Source of the DNA: Membranipora membranacea
Lineage: Eukaryota > Bryozoa > Gymnolaemata > Cheilostomatida > Membraniporidae
NCBI GenBank assembly: GCA_914767715.1
Contig: OU612069.1
Coordinates: 29,197,387-29,261,386 of the forward strand
Direction of reading: 5' to 3'
DNA length: 64,000 nt
A program made the translations under genes and the position numbers. The notes beneath the pieces were generated by a model that did not search any database, was not told where the DNA came from, and was given only the letters and a program-made list of their open reading frames with translations. This document shows, piece after piece, positions 33,810 to 46,693 of this stretch (the first letter of the stretch is position 1; the number at the start of each line of letters is the position of its first letter).

Positions 33810-35244
33810 TGGGGGGGGGGGACGGTTGCAACACCAAAGGCTGCAGGTAAATTGGATCATACTTCTAACAAATGTGTAAGCTACAATTCTCATTGCTCTT
33901 ATATCTGACAGCTGAATGTTTCATATTTGATAGCTGAGTGCAACTGTGTAGCCGGACAGGTGGTTGCAGATCACACCAGTCAGCTAACTTGTCTCTTCCG
34001 CAGCTTCAATAATAACGATGTACTCAAAATTAAACTACAAAGTCAGTATCTTACAAAAAGTTCTGAGTTATTGAGAAGCTAAAATGTGGCAGGTCCTCAA
34101 GTTTGATAGTTATCCATCCCTTCTAATAGTCAAGAGAGTTAATTCAGAGATAAAATTCCGGATAAATTGTTATGAGCATTAAAATAGTATTCAAATTTGG
34201 CAAGATCATAAGCATTCAACAAGCCCTTTAATATAGCAGATGGGGCCATACAAAAAATCCTATATGCATATGGTTGTTTTAACTATCTCAGCGTAACTAT
34301 GTCGGCGTAACTATCTCAACGTAACTATCTCAGCGTAACTATCTCAGCTTAACTATCGCAGGGCTGGGTTATGACTGCACACTGCTCTATACTTTACATC
34401 TGTGGATTGTATCCCATGATGCACTGCTGTGTTTTCCAGCCTTGTGCTCCTAATTTTACAGAGAAAAGTTGCATTGTGGGAAGGGTGGTGGCTGCTGTAT
34501 TGGATACTTTATATGATATCAAAGAATCAGTTAATGAATATTCTAAAATAAGTGGTGCTGTTGCCTAATCTATCATTTTGTCTTTGGATATATAACTGAA
34601 TGGAAAATACCAGATATTCTGCTAGCTATAGATATTAATGTGTGTGATTGTGATGTATTTTGTGTGTAACGTCCTATCTAATTTACCACACATCGACTGG
34701 TCTGCAGTGATGGCTCAGTTTATGCTCAGCCGTAGTCTGATACAGACAGCTAGATATGAGAACATAGGTAATACTCCGGATCTATTCCTCTGTATAATAG
34801 ATGGTATGTACGGAGCTCTGAGATGTAGTGAGACTATGATATCTAACTGCCTTAGATGCTGGGTAAGTATATTGTCTACCTCCACTCTATAACTTTACCC
34901 TCTGTTAGAATATTTGATGGTTTTGCTAAGAACCTTTCACTTCGATGAACAGCCTTGCTTTCTTGGTCTTTCAATTAGGCAAGATCGTGTCAGGAACATT
35001 CACCAAGGATGTATTTAGTTCATTTAAGGAGTGAGCAATTTGGGAAGAGAAGTTATTGATTTTGACAGATTTTAATTGAATGACCACCTACCTGACATAA
35101 CAATCGCTCTTATCACCACATTGGGCAATAAAACTGTCAATTGAGTCCAGAATTTAATTTGTTTCTGGTGCACAGTCCTAATTTTTTATTTCTTTTTGCT
35201 TTCAGATTGGTTTCGAGGAGCCGGGAAAGATGTATTGGTTATGA
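33810..35244 (+). CDS. P2 module, copy 4: best-preserved five-exon copy
   Basis: Leader exon ends at 33846 (GCTGCAG/GTAAAT) and can be read from an ATG at 33809 as MGGGDGCNTKGC; the glycines come from an 11-base G run. Exons: 34004-34041 (FNNNDVLKIKLQ), 34440-34568 (PCAPNFTEKSC... ISGAVA, stop), 34708-34862 (MAQFMLSRSLIQTARYEN..., LFLC, LRCSE, SNCLRCW, GTAAGT donor), 35206-35244 (IGFEEPGKMYWL, stop). AATAAA at 35374. The last two exons join in phase 0. The PCAP exon has its own stop and its join to the next exon is unresolved, so there may be two alternative ends. No signal peptide is found, so a missed first exon is likely. It is convergent with K-D. Family unknown. Confidence 0.4.
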
Positions 35245-35373
35245 GTGGTTAGGAGTTTATATACAGACTAGTCACACTGGCATTGAGACACTTCTAGGAT
35301 GGAATGTGACAGGTTTAGGGTTATGAACATTACTCTTACATTTTATGTATCAGATTTAATCTGTAGATTCCTA

Positions 35374-35379
35374 AATAAA
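35374..35379 (+). terminator. polyadenylation signal of P2 copy 4
   Basis: AATAAA 130 bp after the terminal-exon stop, in the context CTAAATAAAGCTGAATA. Confidence 0.6.
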
Positions 35380-35547
35380 GCTGAATACTGAATTATAGAT
35401 GGAGCCTTCATTAAAAGAAAATAGAAACATGAAGAAATTCAAATATTTAAAGAAGCTGTCCCCAGTCCCTTGTAGCTTGGGCTCGCTCACTCATTCCAGG
35501 TGACAAGCTGAGCACAGTAGAGTGTGGTGGAGGATAGTTTGTTTAGA

Positions 35548-35815
35548 GAGGAGGTGGCTCAGTTGAATAGAGCGCCGGTCTTTCAGCATGCAAGTGATGA
35601 AGGTCGTGGATTCGAATCCCACTGCAGCCTATCTACTTACTACACTGGGGTTTGGTTGACCCAAGATGAGCTCCCACCTGCCTGCAAACAGAGATAAGCC
35701 TGGCGCAGATATTGCAGCCTAGCCCATAAGGCAATTAATATTTGGATATGGCTGTGTGATGTGGCATCTGATTGTAATCAACCTTTCATCAACCTTTATC
35801 TATACGCTATGGTTG
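35548..35815 (+). repeat. tRNA-derived SINE, family S1
   Basis: A box GTGGCTCAGTTGAATAGAGC, B box GATTCGAATCCC, same subtype as the copy at 2823. Confidence 0.75.
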
Positions 35816-36596
35816 CACCATAAACAACTTTTGTTGACTACTGGTTAGGGAGAACCATACCATGGATATGGAGTTATGTCGAGTCATGCAATAGATATCT
35901 AAGGGCATCAACCGCATCAATAACTGAGCCGACGACACTCACCATCATGTATGGGCATCAACCGCATCAATCACTAAGCCGACACTCACCAACGTACCTG
36001 GGATAGTTTGCATAACATTGTGACGCCAAAACAACCTAAATCAATATTACCTTGCGTGATGAATTCCCAGAACTGAGAGTAAAACTGGAGATGGGAAATT
36101 GTTACGGATTCACGAATATTTGATGTTACCTTTGGAAAAAAAAGTTAGGAGAAATATTGGTTTTAGTCCCTTGATTTCCCCTCAAGTGTACGATAAAATC
36201 TATATATAAATACCAAGGTCATTGTTTAGGTTTTAAGTATTTCAATAGTGTATTGATTGCATTCCATATCTGATTAAAAAAAGGATGCAGTATCTTCGTC
36301 CCGCCTCTAAATCTGTCATCAGAAGAATTTTCGGTGTGTGAAAAAACAGGCAGTATATCATGTTGAGATAAAGGTTATGTGTTGGTTAAAATTATGGCCA
36401 AATTCGCAAGTTTTCTTCTGTCCAAAGACTGGGAAATTGCGACAAAAAAGCTGCCAAGTTTTATAATGACACATTTTTTTGAATACTTTTATTTCTCGAC
36501 ATCTCTTATGGTAAATCTACAGAACAAATTTCATTACATGTAATTTATCTGCAAAAATAAAACATACATAAAAACACACAAGTAAGTAGTCAGTAC

Positions 36597-36678
36597 GCTG
36601 CATTGGAACTCGAACTCGGATCCTCCAACACCACATTTGAGGAGAGGCGCTCTAACCAACTGAGCTACATCCTATTTC
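36597..36678 (-). repeat. tRNA-derived SINE head, family S3
   Basis: As at 3914; the 5' flank differs, with about 30 bp missing before the tRNA-like segment. Confidence 0.65.
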
Positions 36679-37384
36679 TATGTGTATCTCAAAAAGGGAA
36701 AGCAAATCTCAGAACAAACTAGTGGTTGCTCTATTTCTGTTGCCGACACAAATCTATACAATCTGGTGAATATTACCTCAGCGAGTCTCAAAGGTGAGCA
36801 GCTGTAAATCAGCAAAAGAAATAAATATTTAATAAGATCCCTTCAAATTGATTGATCCGCTGTTCTGTCCTACAACTGTAACTATTCATAAAGGACACCG
36901 CGCTGCTTTCCAGGTCTAGACTAGAGAAAATCCAAGATTTGATTTTCCTTGGACAACCTAAATTATTCAGGCCAGTATTTCAGTAAAATTATCATGTGAA
37001 GTCCTGTCATTCATATCTGTATAATTTATACACTATAATATACTTGTACAGATTACTAGTGTTGTGGTATTCTATAGCTTGTCTTCATATTGTATATCTT
37101 TTCTGATTTCCTGAATAATAACTGTAACTTGTCTGTTTGTATATAACCTGAGGGTGTTTAGTTATAAGTTTGTTTTATTGAGCCTTGTTACTTGGATAGG
37201 TAAGAACAGGCATTAAAAGCTAATTTATGTATTCATACATCACAAGTTTAGAAAAATACAAATAGTCAAAGAGAATTCTGAGCTAGAAGATATTGTGCGA
37301 TGAATTCAGTGCCATATATTACAAAATAGTCAACGTTTGAAGGCCGACTGCTCTGCTTTTTCTGTTCATTAGCGTCCGTAACTA

Positions 37385-40014
37385 TCACCAAGCACAATGT
37401 TTATCGGCACAACAACGTCCTGAATCACATTGAGCGTTAGAATTGCAGGGATCATTCCAGGCTGAAAAACATGATCCTTCATCATAACCATAATAATAAA
37501 GATAAAGTCCGAAACCTCTGAAACCAAAAGATGATTTATTAAACATTTGTGGTTTGGTGCAACACGAAGGACTTAAAGTTGATGTTTTAACTAGTTATTA
37601 AGTGAATGAAGATTGATGTATATTATAGTTAGCTGTATGTAAGGGGATTAACAAGGACTGCACAACAAATTGGGAGTTTGAAGCTTCCTGGTTATCTAAT
37701 GATACACGGATATTACTTAATCGATACTGTTCAATCTGGGGCAGCACCAAGTCCTGGTGTCAAACGAACCAATCTACGCTATCTGCACTGCTTGTTAAAC
37801 TCAAAACTCTCATCATCAGCGATAAATAGGAACATAGAAAATTATTATTTGTTTTGGCATAGTACATCAATCATTCATTCGCAAAACTTCCCAACTTAAA
37901 AAAATGATGAGTCAAAGTCAAACATTGCCCTCCAGCATGTGACCTGTGGGTTCCCACAGAAGAAATCCCCTCAAATTTCACCTTGGTGACAAAATTACTA
38001 CCAATGTCACATCTACAGAATATGACTTTAAGTATGATTTAGTGTTCACTTAATAAGATGGTTTATAAATGTCAGAGCAATAAATTGCTTTCACCTATGT
38101 CAGTCACCAACCAAAACACAGCTGGGTTCGAATCTAATCATTGATTTCTGTGTTTTAGATTATAGTTATAAATTAAATATACTATATAATTTACCCACGA
38201 AATCCTGTGATCATTGGGGCTACAAACATCAGAGCCTGAAAAGATAAATAACACCATGTCAATGCAGTGACCACAAGAGTGTATATTAGTCATGGGATTA
38301 GTTGGTCAATAGTTTCCAATAATATAAATCGCTAAATAATTATCATTTCCTTGAACCATAAATGCTCTCTGCAGTCAGGAAGAAAGTGCCAGAGAATAGT
38401 TTATTAAGTGTAGGTATTATTATTACATTATTTCTCCAGTCACAATAACAATAATAAAGATAAATATCAGGGGGGTTGGGATACTATAGAGATCATGGTG
38501 GTGTGATACTATAGAGATCATGGTGGTGTGATACTATAGAGATCATGGTGGTGTGATACTATAGAGCTCATGGTGGTGTGATACTATAGAGATCATGGTG
38601 GTGTGATATTATAGAGATCATGGTGGTGTGACACTATAGAGATCATGATGGTGTGATACTATAGAGATCATGATGGTGTGACACTATAGAGATCATGGTG
38701 GTGTGACACTATAGAGATCATGGTGGTTTGATACTATAGAGATCATGGTGGTGTGATATTATAGAGATCATGGTGGTGTGACACTATAGAGATCATGATG
38801 GTGTGACACTATAGAGATCATGGTGGTGTGACACTATAGAGATCATGATGGTGTGACACTATAGAGATCATGGTGGTGTGGTACTATAGAGATCATGGTG
38901 GTGTGATATTATAGAGATCATGATGGTGTGATACTATAGAGATCATGGTGGTGTGATACTATAGAGATCATGGTGGTGTGATACTATAGAGATCATGGTG
39001 GTTTGATACTATAGAGATCATGGTGGTGTGATACTATAGAGATCATGGTGGTGTGATACTATAGAGATCATGGTGGTGTGATACTATAGAGCTCATGGTG
39101 GTGTGATACTATAGAGATCATGGTGGTGTGATATTATAGAGATCATGGTGGTGTGACACTATAGAGATCATGATGGTGTGATACTATAGAGATCATGATG
39201 GTGTGACACTATAGAGATCATGGTGGTGTGACACTATAGAGATCATGGTGGTTTGATACTATAGAGATCATGGTGGTGTGATATTATAGAGATCATGGTG
39301 GTGTGACACTATAGAGATCATGATGGTATGACACTATAGAGATCATGGTGGTGTGACACTATAGAGATCATGATGGTGTGACACTATAGAGATCATGGTG
39401 GTGTGGTACTATAGAGATCATGGTGGTGTGATATTATAGAGATCATGATGGTGTGATACTATAGAGATCATGGTGGTGTGATACTATAGAGATCATGGTG
39501 GTGTGATACTATAGAGATCATGGTGGTTTGATACTATAGAGATCAATGTGGTGTGATATTATAGAGATCATGGTGGTGTGACACTATAGAGATCATGATG
39601 GTGTGACACTATAGAGATCATGGTGGTGTGACACTATAGAGATCATGATGGTGTGACACTATAGAGATCATGGTGGTGTGGTACTATAGAGATCATGGTG
39701 GTGTGGTACTATAGAGATCATGATGGTGTGATACTATAGAGGTCATGATGGTGTGATACTATAGAGATCATGGTGGTGTGATACTATAGAGATCATGGTG
39801 GTGTGATACTATAGAGATCATGGTGGTGTGATACTATAGAGATCATGGTGGTGTGGTACTATAGAGATCATGGTGGTGTGGTACTATAGAGATCATGATG
39901 GTGTGATACTAAGAGATCATGGTGGTGTGATACTATAGAGATCATGGTGGTGTGATACTATAGAGATCATGATGGTGCGATACTTACGACAAGGATGATA
40001 TAAGTGAAGTTCAT
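37385..40014 (-). CDS. K-D: secreted six-cysteine peptide gene with giant minisatellite intron
   Basis: Exons, minus strand: 39988-40014 (MNFTYIILV, one silent change), 38195-38235 (ALMFVAPMITGFR plus two bases), 37385-37517 (stop TGA). Canonical splice sites, phases as in K-A, about 66 residues. The segment before the first cysteine reads LYLYYYGYDEGSC, different from K-A at the same length; the core differs only at ADKHC. Intron 1 is about 1.75 kb, of which 1.5 kb is the 25-bp minisatellite starting immediately after the donor hexamer; the same intron is about 240 bp in K-A. TATA box 40116-40123; AATAAA 37174-37179. Convergent with P2 copy 4. Confidence 0.75.
38481..39979. repeat. 25-bp minisatellite, 60 units, in K-D intron 1
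   Basis: Unit begins ATACTATAGA, continues GATCATGG and ends TGGTGTG (25 bp); one unit is 24 bp. Variants (GCTCA at 38566 and 39091; GTTTG at 38726 and 39251, 39001 and 39526; GTACT at 38881 and 39406) recur exactly 525 bp apart, a 21-unit higher-order period. On the gene strand the array begins at the exon-1 donor, whose GTAAGTATC shares its AGTATC with the repeat unit. Confidence 0.95.
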
Positions 40015-40115
40015 TGTGTAGATTCTCTCACCTGTACTTATCAGATAGATAACAATGTGCCTCTGTGTGTTGTCCTGTGGTGAGCTGTAATAGTACAGAC
40101 ATGTCCGCCTCTCTG

Positions 40116-40123
40116 CTTTTATA
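40116..40123 (-). promoter_or_regulatory. TATA box of K-D
   Basis: TATAAAAG on the minus strand, 102 bp before the ATG. Confidence 0.55.
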
Positions 40124-41348
40124 TTCCTCCTCTAGAGATGTTATATCCGGTTCCAGTTTGCAGGGTATTATGGCTACCATTGGCTGACAACCGACACGTG
40201 CATGTCATACATGGTATGTATTCAGATCTGATTTCTGTCGGTCTGCAGCAAATCGAGTGTCTTTCACAGAATCATCTCTATGACAGCTGAGACATGTCTT
40301 TTATCTCATTGCCATTACTTCTCCCTGTGTGTAGATCAAAGGTTTAATTTCTTCATTTGTGGTTTTCTTGCTCATTTTGTCAACAAGGAATGGGGATGCG
40401 TGCCAAGAGCGGTCCGCAGTACTTTTTATCCTTGAGAAAATGGGTTACATTAAGAGCTGAATACAAATTTTATAATTGCTAAGTATGAATAAGTTTTAAC
40501 ACAAATATGCTTTAATGACCTGTTTTCTTCCCTCAATATCTCAATAACCCGCTAACAATAAATCACTTCTTGCTTGAAAATGCGTTGGTCCCTCGATATC
40601 TTAATATAAATGCTATTTTTTGAACGTTTCATCTTGGCACAAACATGTTGTTTTGATTTCCTCACGCATTCTCACCGCTGAGTTCACCCACTCTTCCAGC
40701 CAATCAACACGGATGTCACTATGATAGGTCAGTGACCTTGACATCAGATCATACTGATACAAAAAGGGGTGTAGTCAAATCAAAAGTACACCTCATCTTC
40801 AACTCAAAATCAAACTGTGACTAAAATATCACAGACATCTCATTTAAAAAACTAATCTTTTACTTTTATATTGTATTCAACGGCAAAAATGGTCTTACTT
40901 ACTTTTGACGAGTGCAGGCAGACATATTATCATAGAAACACGGTTTGACCTTACCCAAGGCCAAACTGTTCATGGCATTAGCTAAGGTTGTGGTGATCAT
41001 GGTCTGAGTCAACGTTGCTTTTAATCAGGATCTAATCTAAAGCCGTGGTGTTCATAACCTGAGTGTAAAATAAGGTTACGTCATCCACAAAATTTGACAA
41101 TAGAGAAATCAGAAAGCAAGGAAACTAATTCTTTGAGGATAGTGAATACCAAGTATACCGAGTATACCATTTAATTATTCCGCACTGATTACTAGCACTG
41201 CTTGTCTCAGCATTCTATATCTGAAACACAGCAGATAGGTTCTGGTGCAATCTCATATGATGGAGTAGCTGATCCACAATCAGAGTGGGTAGTTATAGGA
41301 ACAGCAAGTGATACATGTGAGGAGGCTACCTAACTAACACTGCTGTAT

Positions 41349-41392
41349 CCAGCCTGTCTTGACAAGCTTGTCAAGCTTGTCAAGACAGGCTA
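41349..41392. mobile_element. 44-bp foldback insertion, third copy
   Basis: As at 7097, with a T-to-C change in the left arm; flanked by TGCTGTAT. Confidence 0.7.
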
Positions 41393-42391
41393 TGCTGTAT
41401 CATGCTTTCTCCTCCTGCAAACTGATGTGAACCACCAAAGATAATAATCTGGAAAAAGAGCTACAACTGCCGTCAAACATACAACTATTTAGATATGGCT
41501 GAACTTTACCATGTGAGTGAGTGTTATCTAGGTCAGCTGGTGACCTTATTTTGTCTAGCACCAAATTTTAACAAGCTGGGTTCAAAGTATAAATAAAGTA
41601 AGAAGGGTTTTAAATGTTAGCTAGCTGTTTCCAGAATGGACAGAATGGCGAAATTTAATACTTATGACTTCTCTAGTAAAGTACTTCGTTCCTTTGCAGC
41701 TAGTTATCTTAGTCTTTATCTGCTACCTCACTTCATTCAAATATGAGAGACCTGTGGATTATAGGTGGAGACTTAGACGATCTGCTTCAAAATTCCCTGC
41801 AAAGCGCCTTCAGGCAGTTACCATACTGCAAAATACCAGTGCCATTGGTAATGGCTGTTAGTCCTGCGACGCCTTATTATACTTTGAACAAATTTTTTAA
41901 ACCCCTCTTTACAATATGAATCTTACCTTAGCCAGTCTCAACAGTGAGCTCCTGTATATCAACAAAAAATTAATAAGATCCATGAAAATGAATTGATCTG
42001 CTGTTCTTTCTTCAACTGTAACTAATTATAAAGGACTGCTTGCAAGGTCGGCAGACCAACGCCAAGAAAGGCCCACTCCATTAGCCCACTCCTGACTGAA
42101 TAGAAGAGCAAAAATCACATGTTTGGTCAGAAGATCGGTCAGTGAAGAGTGGCCAGTATCAATCGTTTATTTTTTTTTCAGCTTTAGTATTGAGACCGAA
42201 TAAGATTTTTCTCCGCTGATAAAACTGATCGATGCTTGAAAAAAATATCTTCTGAGTCCAGGTCAGCCACCAGCTGTTATAACTCATATGACGGATGTCA
42301 TTTAATTATCATCAGATAGCTCTCTGATACATTAAGGCCAGCTATACATACGCGTGGCATCGAGTCTTGTCCCGTTTTGCCTCAATGCAAG

Positions 42392-43843
42392 ATGTTCCCA
42401 CTCCACACAAGTCAAAGAAGGGGGAGGGGGGTGGTGTACAACACTAAAGGCTGCAGGCAAATTAGATCATACTTCTAAAAAAATTGTATGATCCAATTCT
42501 CATTGCGCTTATATCTGTTGGCTGAGTGTTTTATATTTGACAGCTGAGTGTAACTGTTAGCCGGACAGGTGGTTGCAGATCACACCAGTCAGCTAACTTG
42601 TCTCTTCCACAGCTTCAAGAATAATGATCTACTCAAAATCAAACTGCAAGGTAAGTATTTTACACAACGCTCTTGGTCATTGAGAAGCTAAAGTGGCAGG
42701 TCCTCAAGTATGAGAGTTTTTAATCCCTTCTAATAGTCATGGAAGATAGCTCAGACACAAATCTGTGGTAAATACTGTTTTGAGGTCTGAGGTTTATGAC
42801 TAAATTGTTATGAGAGAGCTAGTATTAAAATAGTTTTCAAATATTTGACGAGATCAAAAGCATTCCACAAGCCCTTAAATACATCAGATGGGATGTTTAA
42901 CGCTTTTAATCCTATGGTTGATTTAATTATCCCCCCAGCGTAACAATAGATTGGGCTAAGACTGCACACTGTTCTATATTTTATATCTGTGGAATGTATC
43001 CCATAATGCACTGCTGTGTTTTCCTGCCCTGTGCTCCTAGTTTGACAGAAAAAAGTTGCATTGTGGGAAGGGGCGTAGCCTGTTGGATTAGATACCAAAT
43101 ATGACAACACATAATCAGTTGCCTAATCTTGCATTTTGTCTTTAAGTATAAAACTGAATGGAAAATACCAGATATTCTGCTAGTTATAGATATTTATGTG
43201 TGAGATTGTAGAGTATTTTGTGTAATGCCCCATATCTCTATGATTGTAGAGTATTTTGTGTGTAACGTCCTATCTAAGTTACCACACATTGGCTGGTCTG
43301 CAGTGATGGCTTTGTTCATGCTCAGCCGTAGTCTGATACAGACAGCCAGATGTGAGAACGTAGGTAATACTCAGGATTTATTCCTCTGTATAATAGATGG
43401 TATGTACGGAGCTCTGAGATGTAGCGAGACTATGATATCTAACTGCCTTAGAGGCTGGGTAATTATATCTTCTACCTCCTCTCTATAATTGTTTTCAGGC
43501 AGACGCGGAGGGCAGGGGAGAGGAGGGGGATGGGTGTTTTATTTATAGAGAGTGAAGTTTTCGGATCTTTTGACACTTGGTATTTCGATTGTGCAAATTA
43601 TTTCTGAAGTTTTCCACTCGGAATGTGAATAATACAGCCAAAAGGTGAGAAAATTGAGATCCGGTCCTCCAGCTTGTCTCAGCAAGGAGCAAACTGATTT
43701 TACCTTGTGGTGAGTCCTTCCCCAACAGAGCAATGGCATTCACAAATATTTTGGGCAATGAAACTGTCAAATATTCGACTCTTGATTCTCAATGTTACTT
43801 TCAGGTTGGTTTCGAGGAGCAGGGAAAGATGAGTTACTTATGA
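42392..43843 (+). pseudogene. P2 module, copy 5: partly decayed
   Basis: Leader exon 42392-42466 is open (MFPLHTSQRR...VYNTKGC), but its donor is GCAAAT. Exon 42613-42650 (FKNNDLLKIKLQ) has the strongest donor of all copies (GTAAGT) and ends in phase 1. The PCAP exon near 43027 has lost its acceptor (TTCCTG) and is shifted after VGRG. Exon 43304-43458 (MALFMLSRSL... SNCLRGW, GTAATT donor) and exon 43805-43843 (VGFEEQGKMSYL, stop) are open. AATAAA 43965-43970. It could still work if the PCAP exon is skipped: exon 2 ends in phase 1 and exon 43304 needs exactly that. Convergent with K-E. Confidence 0.4.
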
Positions 43844-43970
43844 GTTGATATGAGCTGGATACAGACTAGTCACACTGGCTCGGAGACAGTTTCTAGTATT
43901 TAATATGACAGTTAAGAAACATTTGTTTTACTTTTCGGTATCAGATTTATCCTGCACATTTATTAATAAA

Positions 43971-45167
43971 GCTGAATATTGAAAGACACCCACAAGAAGA
44001 ATCATTTATATAGTTAGAGAAAATAGAAAGCAATCAAAGATTCAAAGAAGCTGTCCCCACAGTCACTTGTTGCCCTGGCATGCTCACTCATTCTAAGTGA
44101 CACACTGAGCACAGCAGAGTGTGGCAGAGTATTGTTTGTTTACAGAGGCAAACTATCCAACTAAGGTGGCGCAATGAACCATGACAATGGTGTTTTATAA
44201 TTTTTGTTGACTGCTGGATAGGAGAACTTTACCATGGATAGGGATTCATGTGATAGTTACCAAAGTGTATCAACCACATCAAACACTGAGCCTACACACA
44301 CCGACATACCGACATCACTTAGCAGAATGAATTCTGGAGCTGGAAAATTTTTACATATTTGCGATTGTTTGATGTATCTTCGGAAAACAAGTTTGGAGCT
44401 TAATTTCAAGATGCAGCGAAGTACCCTTGACAGTGGTTTTGATAGTCATAGTACTAATTGTAGAGAGAATTAGCGTTCTGAGCTAAGGTTATCACATCCT
44501 GTATATCTGCTCCTTGAGGAAAATGATAGCTTTGCCCAACTGCTACCTATTTCATTGGAGGAATTTCTGAAGTGTGACAACAAAGGGCAGTGTATCATGT
44601 GAAAATGGAGGTTATGTATGTTTCCAACAGATCTAATAGGGAAAGTTATTTCCCGAACACATAAGTTGTTGGCTCTATTTCTGTTAAAAACGGAGTTGTA
44701 TACTATCTAGTGAATATTACCTTAGCCAGTCTCAATGGTGAGCTGCTGTATATCAGCAAAAATATTAATTAGATCCGTTGTAACCTTTCCTTTATCCTTT
44801 ATAACTGTTACTGTTCATAAATGCCGCTGCGCTAATTGTCAGGTCGGAAGACAAAAGCCAAGATTCTATTGACCTCGGACAACCTATACAATTTAGGCCA
44901 GTGTTTCGGTGCAACTATCAATCATTTTTGTATAATTTCATACACTATAATATCAATATAATATAATCAATATAATATAATAACAATCATGTGAAGTCCT
45001 GTCATTCATATCTGTATAATTTATACACTATAATACACTTGTACAGATTACTAGTGTTGTGGTATTCTATAGCTTGTCTCTATATTGTATGCTTTTCTGA
45101 TTTCCTGAATAATAACTGTAACTTGTCTGTTTGTATATAAACTGAGGGTGTTTAGTTATAAGTTTGA
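43971..45167. other. array spacer, diverged
   Basis: More diverged than the other P-to-K spacers. It contains an AT-rich direct repeat (ATATAATATAATCAATATAA region, 44945-44990) after which the sequence becomes near-identical to the K-C downstream region (24290-24540), a likely conversion or recombination point. The open frame at 44234-44473 has no support. Confidence 0.4.
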
Positions 45168-45353
45168 TTTATTGAGTCTGGTTACTTGGAAGAACAGGCC
45201 TTAAAAGGTAATTTATGTATTCATACATTACGAGTATAGAAAAACACATATAATCAAAGACAATTCTGAGCTTGAAGAAAGCATAGCAATGAATTCAGTG
45301 TCAACAATTTCAAATTAGTCGGTGTTTGAAGGCCAACTGGCTTCATTTTATGT

Positions 45354-46693
45354 TTAAAAAAAACCACTAGAAGCACAAATTCCGCCACAACATGATCCTG
45401 AATGACAATCAGAGTTGCGTTCGCAATGAGTATTATAGTCAAGTTGAAAACATGAGGCAAATCCTCCCACAAATCTTATCCTGAAAGAAAAAGATGATTT
45501 ATCAGCCATGACGATTTGGTGCAACAATGAGCATTTATACATCGTAATGATCCATCTGTTACAACTTAGAGTAAATGTTTTATATAATTATTAAGTAAAT
45601 AAAGATTTATGTACGTAGTAAGTATTGTGAGTGCAGGACATGACAAATCAGGAGTGTTAATATTCCTAGATATGTAGTGATGCACGTCTATAACTATCCC
45701 TAGTGATGCACCTCTATAATTACCGTGTTATACTGGATAAATCTAGGGCACACCCTGTAGCAATGTCGGTGAACCAATCTACTTAATCAGCACTGCTTGT
45801 AAAACTCAAAATTCTCATCATCAGCGTTATAGGAACAGACAAAATTATTAATTGTCCTTGGTCATTCATTCAGGAAACATTCATAGCTTTTAGAAAGAAG
45901 AAAGCCAAAGTCAAACATTACCCGCCAGCCTCATATGGCCTGTCGCTGCTACAGAATAAGCTTCCCCAAATTTACCAAGGCAATAAAACTGTGACATCTA
46001 TCGAGTATGACTTGAGAGCAATGTCCTCCTATATAATCAGTTTTCGGCATGATTTATTTTTAGTTGTTAATTAGAAGGTAATAACATAAGTAATATCCAA
46101 ATTTAGAAGCAATCAATTGCTTTCACAGAAGGCAATAACCAACCAAAACACAACTGGATGGGAATCTATTTATAGGGTTCTGTGTTTCCCCATTGATATA
46201 ATATATAACTTACCCCTCAGATCCTGTGATCATTGAGGCTACAAACATCCGAGCCTGTAAAGATAAATAACACCTGGTCAATGCAGTCAATGGAGAATGT
46301 AGGTCATGGGATTATTAACCAGATTGAATTAATAATAATTGTTAATTAATTATCATTTCCTTGAATCATAAATGCTCTCTGCTGTCAGGACGAAGCACCA
46401 GAGAATAATTTGTGAGGTATTATTATAACATTTTTATCTCCAGTTACAATCACAATAATAAATATAGAGATCATGATGGTGTGATACTATAGAGATCATG
46501 GTGGTGTGATACTATAGAGATCATGGTGGTGTGATACTATAGAGATCATGGTGGTGTGATACTATAGAGATCATGGTGGTGTGATACTATAGAGATCATG
46601 GTGGTGGGATACTATAGAGATCATGGTGGTGTGATACTATAGAGATCATGGTGGTGTGATACTTACAACAAGGATGATATAAGTGAAGTTCAT
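45354..46693 (-). CDS. K-E: divergent K paralog
   Basis: Exons, minus strand: 46667-46693 (MNFTYIILV), 46214-46254 (ARMFVASMITGSE plus two bases), 45354-45480 (stop TAA). Canonical splice sites and the same phases; about 64 residues. Exon 3 is very different in sequence (FASCFQLDYNTHC, ERNSDCHSGSCCGGIC, then ASSGFF) yet keeps six cysteines: C-x8-C-x5-C-x4-CC-x3-C. The signal-peptide exons are almost identical to the other copies. This combination, conserved leader and scaffold with diverged loops, is strong evidence that the K frame is a real gene. TATA box 46795-46802; AATAAA 45168-45173. Intron 1 holds seven minisatellite units. Confidence 0.75.
46484..46658. repeat. 25-bp minisatellite, seven units, in K-E intron 1
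   Basis: Same unit as at 38481, preceded by a partial unit from about 46463, directly against the exon-1 donor. Confidence 0.9.

Noticed and set aside
38481-39979. CRISPR-like array
   Set aside because: Direct tandem units with no spacers in an animal intron; a minisatellite.
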